Origin: Thermoplasmata archaeon
GTDB lineage: Archaea; Thermoplasmatota; Thermoplasmata; Thermoplasmatales; Aciduliprofundaceae
Reading direction: 5' to 3'
Assembly (NCBI GenBank): GCA_021163705.1
Contig: JAGGTO010000083.1
Coordinates: 1 to 13,204 of the forward strand
Length of the DNA: 13,204 nt
Position 1 is the first letter of the stretch; the number at the start of each line of letters is the position of its first letter. This document shows, in pieces, positions 1 through 6,320 of the stretch. A program made the position numbers and the translations under genes. Below the pieces are notes generated by a model. It made no database searches. It saw only the letters and a program-made list of their open reading frames with translations, and had not been told where the DNA came from.

Positions 1-346
1 GAGTAATCCGGAACTGGTCCTGCTGATAAAGGACCTGAAGATACATGCGAAGAAGTACAACACGCCTATCTGGCGAGACATTGCGGAGCGTCTTGAGAGG
101 CCTCTGCGTGTCTGGCCTGAGGTAAATATTAGTAGGATAGAGAGATATGCCAAGGAAGATGAGATGATAATAGTCCCTGGAAAAGTTTTGGGTTCAGGTG
201 TTATCACAAAAAGGGTGAGCGTGGCTGCCTGGAAATTTTCAAAGAGTGCTAGAGAGAAGATAGAGAAAGCTGGTGGGAGAGTCATGAGCATTCGTGAGCT
301 TATGAGTGAAAATCCCAAAGGGACCAATGTGAGGATTATGGGGTGA
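1..346 (+). CDS. rpl18e: 50S ribosomal protein L18e, 5' end missing
   Basis: This is a structural protein of the archaeal large ribosomal subunit. The reading frame is open from base 2 and encodes 114 residues beginning SNPELVLLIKDLK, which matches the start of L18e just after its first few residues; archaeal L18e is about 120 residues, so roughly five to eight are lost outside the window. The conserved core IIVPGKVLGSGVITKRVSVAAWKFS is complete. An in-frame ATG at 164 is internal and should not be taken as the start. The stop codon TGA (344-346) forms the end of the GGTGA ribosome binding site of the next gene, rpl13, which starts five bases later. It opens the familiar archaeal cluster L18e-L13-S9-RpoN. 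Identification is from remembered family sequence and gene order. Confidence 0.95.
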   Translation, partial: SNPELVLLIKDLKIHAKKYNTPIWRDIAERLERPLRVWPEVNISRIERYAKEDEMIIVPGKVLGSGVITKRVSVAAWKFSKSAREKIEKAGGRVMSIRELMSENPKGTNVRIMG

Positions 347-351
347 AATAG

Positions 352-768
352 ATGGCTGTTATAGATGCAGATAATTTAATTCTCGGTAGACTTGCAAGCG
401 TTGTGGCCAAGAGGCTTCTCAATGGTGAAGAAATTATCATAGTCAATGCTGAGAAATCAGTTATTATAGGCGACAGGCATTACATAGTCAACAAATATCT
501 GGAGAGAAGAAATATAGGAAGCGTTAGAAAGGGTCCCTATTATCCGAGGATGCCTGACAGAATACTGAGAAGAACAGTTAGAGGAATGCTGCCCATGAAG
601 AAGAGCAGGGGAAAAGAGGCATACAAAAGATTGAAGGTTTATATGGGAGTTCCAAAAGAGTATCAGAGTGCACCCTTGGAAAAAATTGAAGAGGCAAAAA
701 ATAATAAGCTGGAAGGCTTTATAACACTGAAAGAATTATCCATACAGCTTGGCGCCAAGTTGAGGTGA
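352..768 (+). CDS. rpl13: 50S ribosomal protein L13
   Basis: This is a large-subunit ribosomal protein of 138 residues, the usual archaeal length. The N-terminus AVIDADNLILGRLASVVAKRL and the middle segment GPYYPRMPDRILRRTVRGMLP (about residues 64-84) are characteristic of archaeal and eukaryotic-type L13 (uL13). The ATG at 352 is supported by GGTGA at 342-346 with a five-base spacer; that site overlaps the L18e stop codon, suggesting termination-reinitiation. The stop TGA (766-768) is in turn part of the GGTGA of rps9. The tight packing indicates a single polycistronic message with stoichiometric expression. Nothing appears truncated. Confidence 0.96.
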   Translation: MAVIDADNLILGRLASVVAKRLLNGEEIIIVNAEKSVIIGDRHYIVNKYLERRNIGSVRKGPYYPRMPDRILRRTVRGMLPMKKSRGKEAYKRLKVYMGVPKEYQSAPLEKIEEAKNNKLEGFITLKELSIQLGAKLR

Positions 769-772
769 GAAT

Positions 773-1171
773 ATGAAAGTAGCCATTGGAAGTGGTAAGA
801 GAAAAACGGCTATTGCGAGAGCTGTTGTAAAGGAAGGTAAGGGAAGAATAAGAGTGAATCGTGTACCTGTTGAAATATGGGAGCCTGAGCTTGCAAGATT
901 ATCTATTCTGGAGCCCATTTATCTGGTGGGTGATAAAGTAAAGGGCATCGATATAGAGATAAAGGTTAGAGGTGGAGGGGTAATGAGCCAGGCTGAAGCC
1001 TCAAGAACTGCGGTTGCCCGTGCCATCCTGAACTATTTTGAAGATCCTGAAATAGAGAAGATATTCAAGAGCTATGATAGAACATTGATAGTTAATGATG
1101 TGAGAAGAAAGCTTCCGAAACTGCCTCTTGGAAGAGGCGCAAGGAAGAGAAGGCAGAAATCATACAGGTGA
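773..1171 (+). CDS. rps9: 30S ribosomal protein S9
   Basis: This is a small-subunit ribosomal protein (uS9) of 132 residues. The start KVAIGSGKRKTAIARAVVKEGKGRIRVN, the glycine-rich segment VRGGGVMSQAEASRTAVARAIL (about residues 65-86) and the basic tail ending GARKRRQKSYR are diagnostic. In this family the C-terminal Lys-Ser-Tyr-Arg tail reaches the decoding centre and contacts P-site tRNA (family knowledge). The ATG at 773 follows GGTGA (764-768) after four bases. The stop TGA (1169-1171) lies inside the GGTGA of rpoN, so translation of the two genes is probably coupled. Confidence 0.96.
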   Translation: MKVAIGSGKRKTAIARAVVKEGKGRIRVNRVPVEIWEPELARLSILEPIYLVGDKVKGIDIEIKVRGGGVMSQAEASRTAVARAILNYFEDPEIEKIFKSYDRTLIVNDVRRKLPKLPLGRGARKRRQKSYR

Positions 1172-1176
1172 TGAAA

Positions 1177-1398
1177 ATGATGATTCCTGTAAGATGTTTC
1201 TCCTGTGGCCGTGTAATAGCCTCGGACTATATTGCATTTGTGAATAGGATTAATTTAATAAGGGAGACAGAAAATAGAGAGCCCACCCCTGAAGAGATAA
1301 AAAAGATTTTTGATGATCTGGGAGTAAAAAGATATTGCTGCCGCAGGATGATACTCAGCCATGTTGACCTCATGGATGATGTGATGCCTTTCGACTAA
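1177..1398 (+). CDS. rpoN: DNA-directed RNA polymerase subunit N (RpoN/Rpb10)
   Basis: This small zinc-binding subunit of archaeal RNA polymerase is homologous to eukaryotic Rpb10 and takes part in assembling the large subunits. It has 73 residues beginning MMIPVRCFSCG. The four zinc ligands are visible as Cys7 and Cys10 (CFSC) and the adjacent Cys54-Cys55 in YCCRRM, followed by the family's SHVDL. Several start codons are possible: GTG 1168, ATG 1171, ATG 1177 and ATG 1180. I chose 1177 because GGTGA at 1167-1171 then sits five bases upstream, the spacing used by neighbouring genes, and because RpoN usually begins M(I)IPVRC. ATG 1180 is nearly as good. It is the last gene of the operon here; rpoK, which often follows, is absent. 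Confidence 0.95.
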   Translation: MMIPVRCFSCGRVIASDYIAFVNRINLIRETENREPTPEEIKKIFDDLGVKRYCCRRMILSHVDLMDDVMPFD

Positions 1399-1482
1399 AA
1401 ACCGCCGGTCACTGCCATCTCTATTATTTTTTATTTCACCATGAATTCTATTGGGATGTTTTTCAACATTTTCTCATCATTT
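1399..1482. terminator. Convergent intergenic region with T-rich termination signal
   Basis: These 84 bases separate the end of rpoN (+) from the end of the ATPase gene (-). On the + strand the T-rich stretch CTATTATTTTTTATTTC (1421-1437) and further T-runs near 1460 and 1480 fit archaeal intrinsic termination, which needs mainly a U-run. For the - strand, a T5 run (complement of 1397-1401) follows the GC-rich ACCGGCGGT (1401-1409), which could end the ATPase transcript. No hairpin of note and no small gene were seen. Confidence 0.45.
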
Positions 1483-2832
1483 TTAGGTCTTATTAGACAG
1501 ATGTGGAGATTTTGAATACATAAGAATGTCGTTCAAATCAAAGCAGATGCCCGAAATTTTCTTTTTGAATGACCTTGCGAATACCAAAAAATACTCTTTC
1601 CTGTTCTCATTTTTCCATCGAACCATCCTTGCTTTTTCCCTCAGTTCCTCTACAATTCTCTCTCCATTTATATTGTCTCTCCATTTTATCTCTGCGAATA
1701 GTATATCCCCGCTGTTCTCATTTATGGCCACTATGTCTATTTCTTCATTTTTGTACCACCATCTTCCTATTTTCATCGGCCTGAATGGCATTTTGCCCAT
1801 TCTGCTTCTTTCAATAATGAACTCTTTCGCTATGTGCTCGAATACTCTTCCAAGATACCTCGGATAATCTTTCTTAACAAGATTCACATCAAATATACCC
1901 TCCTCAATTGCCGATAGATTGGGAAATATGTATCTGAACCAGAATGCTGTGAAATTATCTTTTATGAAATATCGTCCCCTCTTGCTTTTTATATTCTCGG
2001 TTACAGGCACCTCCCTCTCCACGAACTCGGTGTAAATGAGATTTCTGATATAGGGAGTTATGTCGGAATGCCTCATCCCGATGTACTCTTTCATCTCTTT
2101 GGGAGTATTTTTCCCCATTGCTATGGCTTCCAGAATTTTTTTGTATGTGGCTGCCTCTTCAAACTCGTATTTCATTATGAAATCTATCTCGTCCTTTACG
2201 AAACTTCCCGGATTTTTAAACTCCCGTTCCAGCCATTTCCAGAATGGCGTTTTTACCTTTTCCAGATAATACGGCACACCCCCCGCAAATCCGTATATTT
2301 CAACAAGTTCTCTTGGTTTTGCCTCTGGAAAAAAAAGAATAATATCCCTGAATTTAAGAGGCTGGAGTTTTAGAGATGATGTTCTTCTTCCATAGAGCGG
2401 GCTTCTGTAACTGAGCACTTTTTCGGACATCATTGAGATGGAAGAGCCAGAGAGTATTATTTTGGTGCGGGTGTTCTGAAGCTCCATATCCACTATCCTC
2501 TGAAAGAGTGATACAACATTTTTATTCTCCCTGATAAGGTTGGGAAACTCATCTATCACCACAATCCTGTTTTTAAGAAATCTGAAGTAGCTTTCCCAGT
2601 CCTTTTCCACATATTTTATATCAGGCACAACACGCGATGCAACATTCCTGAAGTACTTTAGATTGTCTCCCTCCACGGCAAGATAATAAATGTGCTCCTT
2701 TCCTTTAACAGCTTCCAGAATCAGACGCGTTTTGCCAATTCTCCTTCTCCCATACAGAGCAATAAGCTCGAATTTATCGCTTTCCAGTTTTTCCCGTATA
2801 TGCCTCAGTTCTTCCTCCCTATCCACAAACAT
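1483..2832 (-). CDS. Archaeal ATPase (COG1672 type) with C-terminal DUF234/nuclease-like domain
   Basis: This is a 449-residue P-loop protein of the archaeal ATPase family (Pfam Arch_ATPase plus DUF234), an expanded archaeal group related to STAND NTPases whose cellular role is mostly unknown. The N-terminus FVDREEEL is the typical opening. Walker A is YGRRRIGKT (27-35), Walker B is VVIDEF (91-96), and a sensor-like LSGSS lies at 128-132. A helical, winged-helix-like region (about 230-275) leads to a C-terminal segment with E-x-D (364-366) and EIK (381-383) spaced like a PD-(D/E)xK nuclease core; that nuclease reading is an inference. ATG 2830-2832 is directly abutted by two palindromes, suggesting tight, perhaps autogenous, control. 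It lies 65 bases downstream of the GNAT gene on the same strand. Members of this family are frequently accessory or mobile, and no transposase accompanies it here. Confidence 0.88.
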   Translation of the reverse strand: MFVDREEELRHIREKLESDKFELIALYGRRRIGKTRLILEAVKGKEHIYYLAVEGDNLKYFRNVASRVVPDIKYVEKDWESYFRFLKNRIVVIDEFPNLIRENKNVVSLFQRIVDMELQNTRTKIILSGSSISMMSEKVLSYRSPLYGRRTSSLKLQPLKFRDIILFFPEAKPRELVEIYGFAGGVPYYLEKVKTPFWKWLEREFKNPGSFVKDEIDFIMKYEFEEAATYKKILEAIAMGKNTPKEMKEYIGMRHSDITPYIRNLIYTEFVEREVPVTENIKSKRGRYFIKDNFTAFWFRYIFPNLSAIEEGIFDVNLVKKDYPRYLGRVFEHIAKEFIIERSRMGKMPFRPMKIGRWWYKNEEIDIVAINENSGDILFAEIKWRDNINGERIVEELREKARMVRWKNENRKEYFLVFARSFKKKISGICFDLNDILMYSKSPHLSNKT

Positions 2833-2863
2833 GATAATCTAAATTATCATAATGCAAATTATC
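2833..2863 (-). promoter_or_regulatory. Two overlapping 16-bp palindromes at the ATPase start (putative operator)
   Basis: Read on the + strand, 2833-2848 is GATAAT-ctaa-ATTATC, a perfect inverted repeat. Bases 2848-2863 are CATAAT-gcaa-ATTATC, the same pattern with one mismatch, sharing one base, so the sites repeat every 15 bp. The pair runs from just downstream of the TATA-like box to the base next to the ATPase start codon and would cover the expected transcription start. This looks like a paired dimer-binding operator for a repressor; the regulator is unknown. Confidence 0.5.
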
Positions 2864-2870
2864 TATTTAT
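2863..2870 (-). promoter_or_regulatory. Putative TATA box of the ATPase gene
   Basis: The - strand sequence ATAAATAG is centred about 34 bases upstream of the ATPase ATG, which predicts a leader of roughly ten bases. There is no GGTGA site before this start. The box directly adjoins the paired palindromes, so a protein bound there should compete with TBP/TFB or block the polymerase. Confidence 0.4.
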
Positions 2871-2897
2871 GTTTTTCTACATGCTGGTGAGTGGACT

Positions 2898-3407
2898 CTA
2901 CAGAATCTTCCATCTTAATCCCAAAGCCTCCACTTCCCCGGAGGGTTTGGGAGCATCATCAGTCAAATTTTTTCGCATCTCAATCATATTTAATATGTCA
3001 TAACCTTCAGAGCGTGCTAGCATAATCATGGCAATATTGTGTGGAATGCAAGAAATACAGGCAATGTTTTGTCCTCTTTCAAGAACCCATTTTTCGAAAT
3101 GTCGTATAAGTGCTCTGGCAACACCTTTTCTTCGCATCTCCGGTACAACATAAAGTTCTCGTGTCCAGTAGAAATCATCGTGCAACTCCCACCGCCGAAA
3201 ACCTACGATTTTTCCTTCCTCATTTATGGCCAGGAAATAACCGCTGGTCTTCATCTCCAGATATCTTTTCACCTCTCTCTCACCATCCTCAAATGTAAAG
3301 TTTTCTTTTCCTCCAAGAAGCTGTGCGTGTTCGTTCCAGAAATCACATACCAGCTGAGCCAATTGCGGTATATCCTCCTCAGTAGCCTCTCTTATTCTCA
3401 CTTCCAA
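2898..3407 (-). CDS. GNAT family N-acetyltransferase
   Basis: This 169-residue protein is of the Gcn5-related acetyltransferase fold, which transfers an acetyl group from acetyl-CoA to an amine; the substrate cannot be told from sequence. The N-terminus VRIREATEEDIPQLAQLV is the usual first strand and helix, and motif A is LYVVPEMRRKGVARALI (85-101), with the pyrophosphate-binding Arg-Arg-Lys-Gly-Val-Ala. The later segment NIAMIMLARSEGY (124-136) corresponds to motif B, where these enzymes carry an N-x-x-A-x-x-x-Y/L-like helix and the xxGF/Y turn. The start is a TTG at 3405-3407: no ATG fits, and on the - strand GGGGTG lies about six bases upstream. It precedes the ATPase gene in the same direction, but the 65-base gap with its own promoter elements suggests separate regulation. 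Confidence 0.87.
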   Translation of the reverse strand: MEVRIREATEEDIPQLAQLVCDFWNEHAQLLGGKENFTFEDGEREVKRYLEMKTSGYFLAINEEGKIVGFRRWELHDDFYWTRELYVVPEMRRKGVARALIRHFEKWVLERGQNIACISCIPHNIAMIMLARSEGYDILNMIEMRKNLTDDAPKPSGEVEALGLRWKIL

Positions 3408-3449
3408 ATTCTACACCCCTTAATTTTTTATTTTGAGTTACAGAGAGTA

Positions 3450-3475
3450 GAGATTATGGATTTTAGAATAAAAAA
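3450..3475 (-). promoter_or_regulatory. Weak TATA-like region for the GNAT gene
   Basis: On the - strand this AT-rich stretch (TTTTTTATTCTAAAATCC) would place a transcription start near 3430 and give a short leader containing the GGGGTG site. A second AT-rich block at 3420-3434 is too close to the start unless the message is leaderless. The choice between them is unresolved. Confidence 0.25.
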
Positions 3476-3545
3476 CTTGCTCTCTAGACTTTTTCGTTTT
3501 CCAGCGCTCTGTGAAAATCTTAATAAGAGAACTAAAGTCTCAAAA

Positions 3546-3559
3546 TCGTCAATTGACGA
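3546..3559. promoter_or_regulatory. Perfect 14-bp palindrome upstream of the mevalonate operon
   Basis: TCGTCAATTGACGA is perfectly self-complementary. It lies about 12-25 bases upstream of the probable TATA region of the HMG-CoA synthase operon, in the 209-base divergent region shared with the GNAT gene. The position suits an activator, or a repressor site just upstream of the BRE/TATA. The binding protein is unknown. Confidence 0.5.
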
Positions 3560-3570
3560 AAACGGAATAC

Positions 3571-3587
3571 GATAAAAATTAAATACA
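3571..3587 (+). promoter_or_regulatory. Putative TATA region of the HMG-CoA synthase operon
   Basis: The AT-rich block GATAAAAATTAAATACA would set the transcription start near 3600, leaving a leader of about 15 bases that contains AGAGGTGA (3605-3612). This is the one first-in-operon gene in the window with a strong Shine-Dalgarno site. Confidence 0.4.
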
Positions 3588-3616
3588 ATGGTTTGCATTT
3601 CCCCAGAGGTGAGATT

Positions 3617-4660
3617 ATGGTTGGAATTGTGACTTACGGCTCATACATACCAATATACAGAATAAAGAGTGCAGAGATTGCAAGGATGTGGGGAGATAAG
3701 CCAGAGCATCCTGAGAAAGGTTTGAATATTCTTGAGAAATCGGTGCCCGCGTATGATGAGGATGCGGCCACAATTGCCGTGGAAGCACTGCGCAATGCGC
3801 TTCGCAGAAAAAATATACCTGGAGAGAAAATAGGCGCGATTTTTGTTGGAAGTGAATCGCATCCATATGCTGTTAAGCCCACAGCCTCACTTATTGCGGA
3901 GGTAATAGGTGCATACAGAGCACACGCAGCAGATCTGGAATTCGCGTGCAAGGCAGGAACGGCAGCGATGCAGAATGTTTACGCCATGGTCAAAGCGGGA
4001 ATGATTGAATATGGAGTTGCCATAGGCACGGATACCTCGCAGGGACAGCCTGGAGACGCTTTAGATTTTTCTGCCTCTGCAGGAGGAACAGCGTTCATAA
4101 TAGGAAAGGATGAGGTTATTGCAGAGATAAATGACACGGTTTCCTATGTCACTGACACACCAGATTTCTGGCGCAGAGAAGGGCAGAGATATCCATCGCA
4201 CGGAGGAAGATTTACAGGAGAGCCAGCATATTTTAAACATATTATATCAGCAGCTAAAATTCTTATGGAGAAAGTAGGGACTAAACCTGAAGATTACGAT
4301 TATGCTGTATTTCATCAACCAAATGGAAAATTCCCCTACAGGGTAGGTAAGAGACTAGGATTCACAAAGGAACAGATTAAGCAGGGATTACTCACGCCTT
4401 ATATTGGGAATACATACTCGGGTGCCACACCTACCGGGCTAAGCGCCATTTTAGATGTGGCAAAGCCTGGAGATAGAATACTCGCAGTATCCTTTGGAAG
4501 CGGTGCGGGAAGCGATGCATTCGATATTACAGTTACAGATGAAATTGAAAATTTCAATCGCGATGCAGCTCCCAAGGTATGGGATATGATAAACAGGAAG
4601 AAGTACATAGACTACGCCACATATCTAAAATTCAGAAGAATGATTGTGGAGGTGGATTAG
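3617..4660 (+). CDS. Hydroxymethylglutaryl-CoA synthase
   Basis: This enzyme condenses acetyl-CoA with acetoacetyl-CoA to make HMG-CoA, the committed supply for mevalonate and archaeal isoprenoid lipids. The 347-residue protein begins MVGIVTYGSYIPIYRIK, typical of the archaeal form. The catalytic triad is visible: Glu80 in VGSESHPYAVKPT, the nucleophile Cys111 in EFACKAGTAAMQ, and His233 in VFHQPNGKFP. The glycine-rich FGSGAGSDAF near residues 296-305 closes the thiolase fold. ATG 3617 follows GGTGA (3608-3612) by four bases; an upstream in-frame TTG at 3593 would add eight residues but ignores that site. The stop abuts the thiolase start directly. In Methanothermococcus the synthase, thiolase and DUF35 protein form one complex that channels the unfavourable acetoacetyl-CoA intermediate (published work on this family). 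Confidence 0.96.
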   Translation: MVGIVTYGSYIPIYRIKSAEIARMWGDKPEHPEKGLNILEKSVPAYDEDAATIAVEALRNALRRKNIPGEKIGAIFVGSESHPYAVKPTASLIAEVIGAYRAHAADLEFACKAGTAAMQNVYAMVKAGMIEYGVAIGTDTSQGQPGDALDFSASAGGTAFIIGKDEVIAEINDTVSYVTDTPDFWRREGQRYPSHGGRFTGEPAYFKHIISAAKILMEKVGTKPEDYDYAVFHQPNGKFPYRVGKRLGFTKEQIKQGLLTPYIGNTYSGATPTGLSAILDVAKPGDRILAVSFGSGAGSDAFDITVTDEIENFNRDAAPKVWDMINRKKYIDYATYLKFRRMIVEVD

Positions 4661-5827
4661 ATGCGCGATGTAGCAATTATAGGAGCAGGAGAAACTAAAT
4701 ACGGGGAGCACTGGGATAAGAGTTTGAGAGATTTGGCCGTGGAAGCTGGATTGAAAGCTCTTGAAGATGCAGGTATATATGCAGAGGATATCCAGGCCAT
4801 ATTTGGAGGAAATATGAGTGCTGGTAGCTTCGTTGGCCAGGACCATGTAGGCGCCTTAATGGCCGATTTTGCAGGGCTGGCAGAAACGATGATACCAGCT
4901 ATGCGTATAGAATCAGCCTGTGCAAGTGGAGCAGCAGCGCTTCATGCAGGTTATATGGCTGTGGCCTCAGGCCTTTATGATATTGTTCTAGTGGGCGGAG
5001 TTGAGAAGATGACAGATTTGCCGGGAGACATGGTGACAGATATTCTTGCGGGAGCAGCAGATAGAGAGTGGGAAGTATTCTTCGGTGCAACATTTCCAGC
5101 TTTAGGTGCGATGATGGCACGCCGCTATATGTACGAATTTGGAATGACGAGAGAGCAGATGGCTTTATTTCCGGTTATAGCACATAAGCATGGTGCTTTA
5201 AATCCAGATGCACATTTCCAGCGGGAGATAACAGTGGATACTGTTCTAAATTCTGCGATGGTTGCGGATCCTCTCACAATAATGAACTGCTCTCCAGTGA
5301 GCGATGGGGCTGCCGCTGTCGTGCTTGCCCCTGCAGAAATTGCAAGGAAATACACAGACTCGCCCATAAAGATATCCGCTTCAACCTTTGCAAATGAGTA
5401 TATCTCGCTTCATTCTCGAGAATCATTAGTTCGCTCTGTATCCACAATAGAGGCAGGCAAAAAAGCGTATAAGATGGCAAAGAAGGAGCCAAAAGATATA
5501 GATTTGGTGGAGATACATGATGCATTCTCCATAATTGCGATTATCGGCTTAGAGGATCTCGGATTTGCTAAGAAGGGCGAGGCTCATAAACTTGCAGAGG
5601 AGGGACAATTGTATTATGATGGAGACTTGCCCTATAATCCATCCGGCGGATTAAAAGCGAAGGGACATCCTGTGGGAGCGACAGGTGTTGGTCAAGTAGT
5701 TGAGATAGTGAAGCAGTTACGCAATGAAGCGGGCAAGAGACAAGTGGAGGATGCTAAGGTTGGCCTAGCACACAATGTAGGTGGCACAATGACTTCCAGC
5801 ATAATACATATTCTGGAGGTGATGTAA
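4661..5827 (+). CDS. Acetyl-CoA C-acetyltransferase (archaeal acetoacetyl-CoA thiolase)
   Basis: This thiolase of 388 residues joins two acetyl-CoA to acetoacetyl-CoA, which HMG-CoA synthase from the gene before consumes. It belongs to the archaeal thiolase branch close to SCP-x lipid-transfer-type thiolases. The nucleophilic Cys87 lies in ESACASGAAALHAGY. His286 lies in EIHDAFS, where many thiolases have a related N/H-x-A-F motif. His336 lies in GLKAKGHPVGATG. The C-terminal HNVGGT (371-376) replaces the CxG loop of bacterial biosynthetic thiolases, as expected in this branch. The start codon immediately follows the synthase stop and is preceded by GGAGGTGG with a five-base gap. No truncation is visible. 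Degradative use is possible in principle, but the operon points to the mevalonate pathway. Confidence 0.94.
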   Translation: MRDVAIIGAGETKYGEHWDKSLRDLAVEAGLKALEDAGIYAEDIQAIFGGNMSAGSFVGQDHVGALMADFAGLAETMIPAMRIESACASGAAALHAGYMAVASGLYDIVLVGGVEKMTDLPGDMVTDILAGAADREWEVFFGATFPALGAMMARRYMYEFGMTREQMALFPVIAHKHGALNPDAHFQREITVDTVLNSAMVADPLTIMNCSPVSDGAAAVVLAPAEIARKYTDSPIKISASTFANEYISLHSRESLVRSVSTIEAGKKAYKMAKKEPKDIDLVEIHDAFSIIAIIGLEDLGFAKKGEAHKLAEEGQLYYDGDLPYNPSGGLKAKGHPVGATGVGQVVEIVKQLRNEAGKRQVEDAKVGLAHNVGGTMTSSIIHILEVM

Positions 5828-6244
5828 ATGGTCGTGCCGAGATTCTGGAGAGAGAGAAGACATCGTTACAGCTTAATAGGCACACGGTGTCCAGTATGCG
5901 GTACAGTTTATTTCCCACCGAGAAATGTGTGCCCAAAATGCGGAAGAAAAAGCTTAGGAAAGATGGAGGAATTCCAGCTGAGTGGCAAGGGAAAAATTTA
6001 CTCATACACAATAGTGCATCAGAATGTTCTTGGATATAAATATCAGAAGCCATACATTATGGCCATAATTGAGACTCCCGAGGGTCCAAAGATAACTGCA
6101 CAGATTGTGGACATCGAGCCCGAGGAGGTTCACATAGGCATGCCCGTTAGAGCAGTTTTCAGAAGGATCACAGAGGATGGAAAGGCAGGGATCATTCAGT
6201 ATGGCTACAAATTTGTCCCGGATTGGGAAGAGCTTGAAAAATGA
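5828..6244 (+). CDS. DUF35 Zn-ribbon/OB-fold protein of the thiolase-HMG-CoA synthase complex
   Basis: This 138-residue protein of the DUF35/ChsH2-like family has an N-terminal helix (FWRERRHRYSLIGTRC), a rubredoxin-like zinc ribbon with Cys21, Cys24, Cys35 and Cys38 (CPVCG and CPKCG), and then an OB-fold with strands such as GKGKIYSYTIVHQN (about 56-69) and PYIMAIIETPEGPKITAQIV. In the characterised archaeal complex this protein bridges thiolase and HMG-CoA synthase and contributes to a shared CoA-binding channel. The gene directly follows the thiolase stop; GGAGGTGAT (5815-5823) is a full-length match to the 16S tail, with GGTGA five bases from the ATG. It is the last gene of the operon, followed by a T-run terminator. 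Confidence 0.92.
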   Translation: MVVPRFWRERRHRYSLIGTRCPVCGTVYFPPRNVCPKCGRKSLGKMEEFQLSGKGKIYSYTIVHQNVLGYKYQKPYIMAIIETPEGPKITAQIVDIEPEEVHIGMPVRAVFRRITEDGKAGIIQYGYKFVPDWEELEK

Positions 6245-6257
6245 TTCTCCCATCCCT

Positions 6258-6270
6258 TACTTTTTTGAAA
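6258..6270 (+). terminator. T-run terminator after the mevalonate-entry operon
   Basis: A run of six T (6261-6266) lies about 17 bases after the DUF35 stop, with no stable stem before it. U-runs alone are often enough for archaeal RNA polymerase. Confidence 0.5.
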
Positions 6271-6278
6271 AACAAAAA

Positions 6279-6288
6279 TTTATTTAAA
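6279..6288 (+). promoter_or_regulatory. TATA box of the aIF5A gene
   Basis: TTTATTTAAA is centred 37 bases before the aIF5A ATG, preceded by an A-rich BRE-like stretch. The predicted message has a leader of about ten bases with only a weak GAGGGA site. Confidence 0.6.
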
Positions 6289-6320
6289 GCCCATCTCAAT
6301 ACCCTTTTGAGGGATTTAAA

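Noticed and set aside
1168..1230. Box C/D guide RNA suggested by GTGATGA at 1168
   Set aside because: No CTGA box D occurs at a suitable distance, and the motif is explained by the ribosome site and start codons of rpoN.
2833..2897. Terminal repeats of a mobile element around the ATPase/GNAT pair
   Set aside because: The palindromes occur only at the ATPase start; no matching copy was found near 1483 or 3407 and no target-site duplication is apparent.
3495..3564. Inverted repeat CGTTTTC / GAAAACG flanking the region upstream of the 14-bp palindrome
   Set aside because: Seven-base arms 56 bases apart in AT-rich DNA are expected by chance.
3039..3575. Open frame of 178 codons on the + strand opposite the GNAT gene and into the divergent promoter region
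   Set aside because: It lies antisense to a clear acetyltransferase, its translation is low-complexity and cysteine/serine-rich, and it resembles no family.
3593..3616. Longer HMG-CoA synthase starting at TTG 3593
   Set aside because: The GGTGA site at 3608-3612 would fall inside the coding region, and the extra residues HFPRGEI do not match archaeal synthases, which begin near MVGIV.
3634..3951. 105-codon - strand frame opposite HMG-CoA synthase
   Set aside because: It is a shadow of a strongly conserved coding sequence that carries the active-site residues in the other strand.
6295..6313. CTCAA/TTGAG hairpin and CCC/GGG pairing in front of aIF5A
   Set aside because: The arms are five bases or fewer and most lie upstream of the predicted transcription start, so a leader structure is unlikely.
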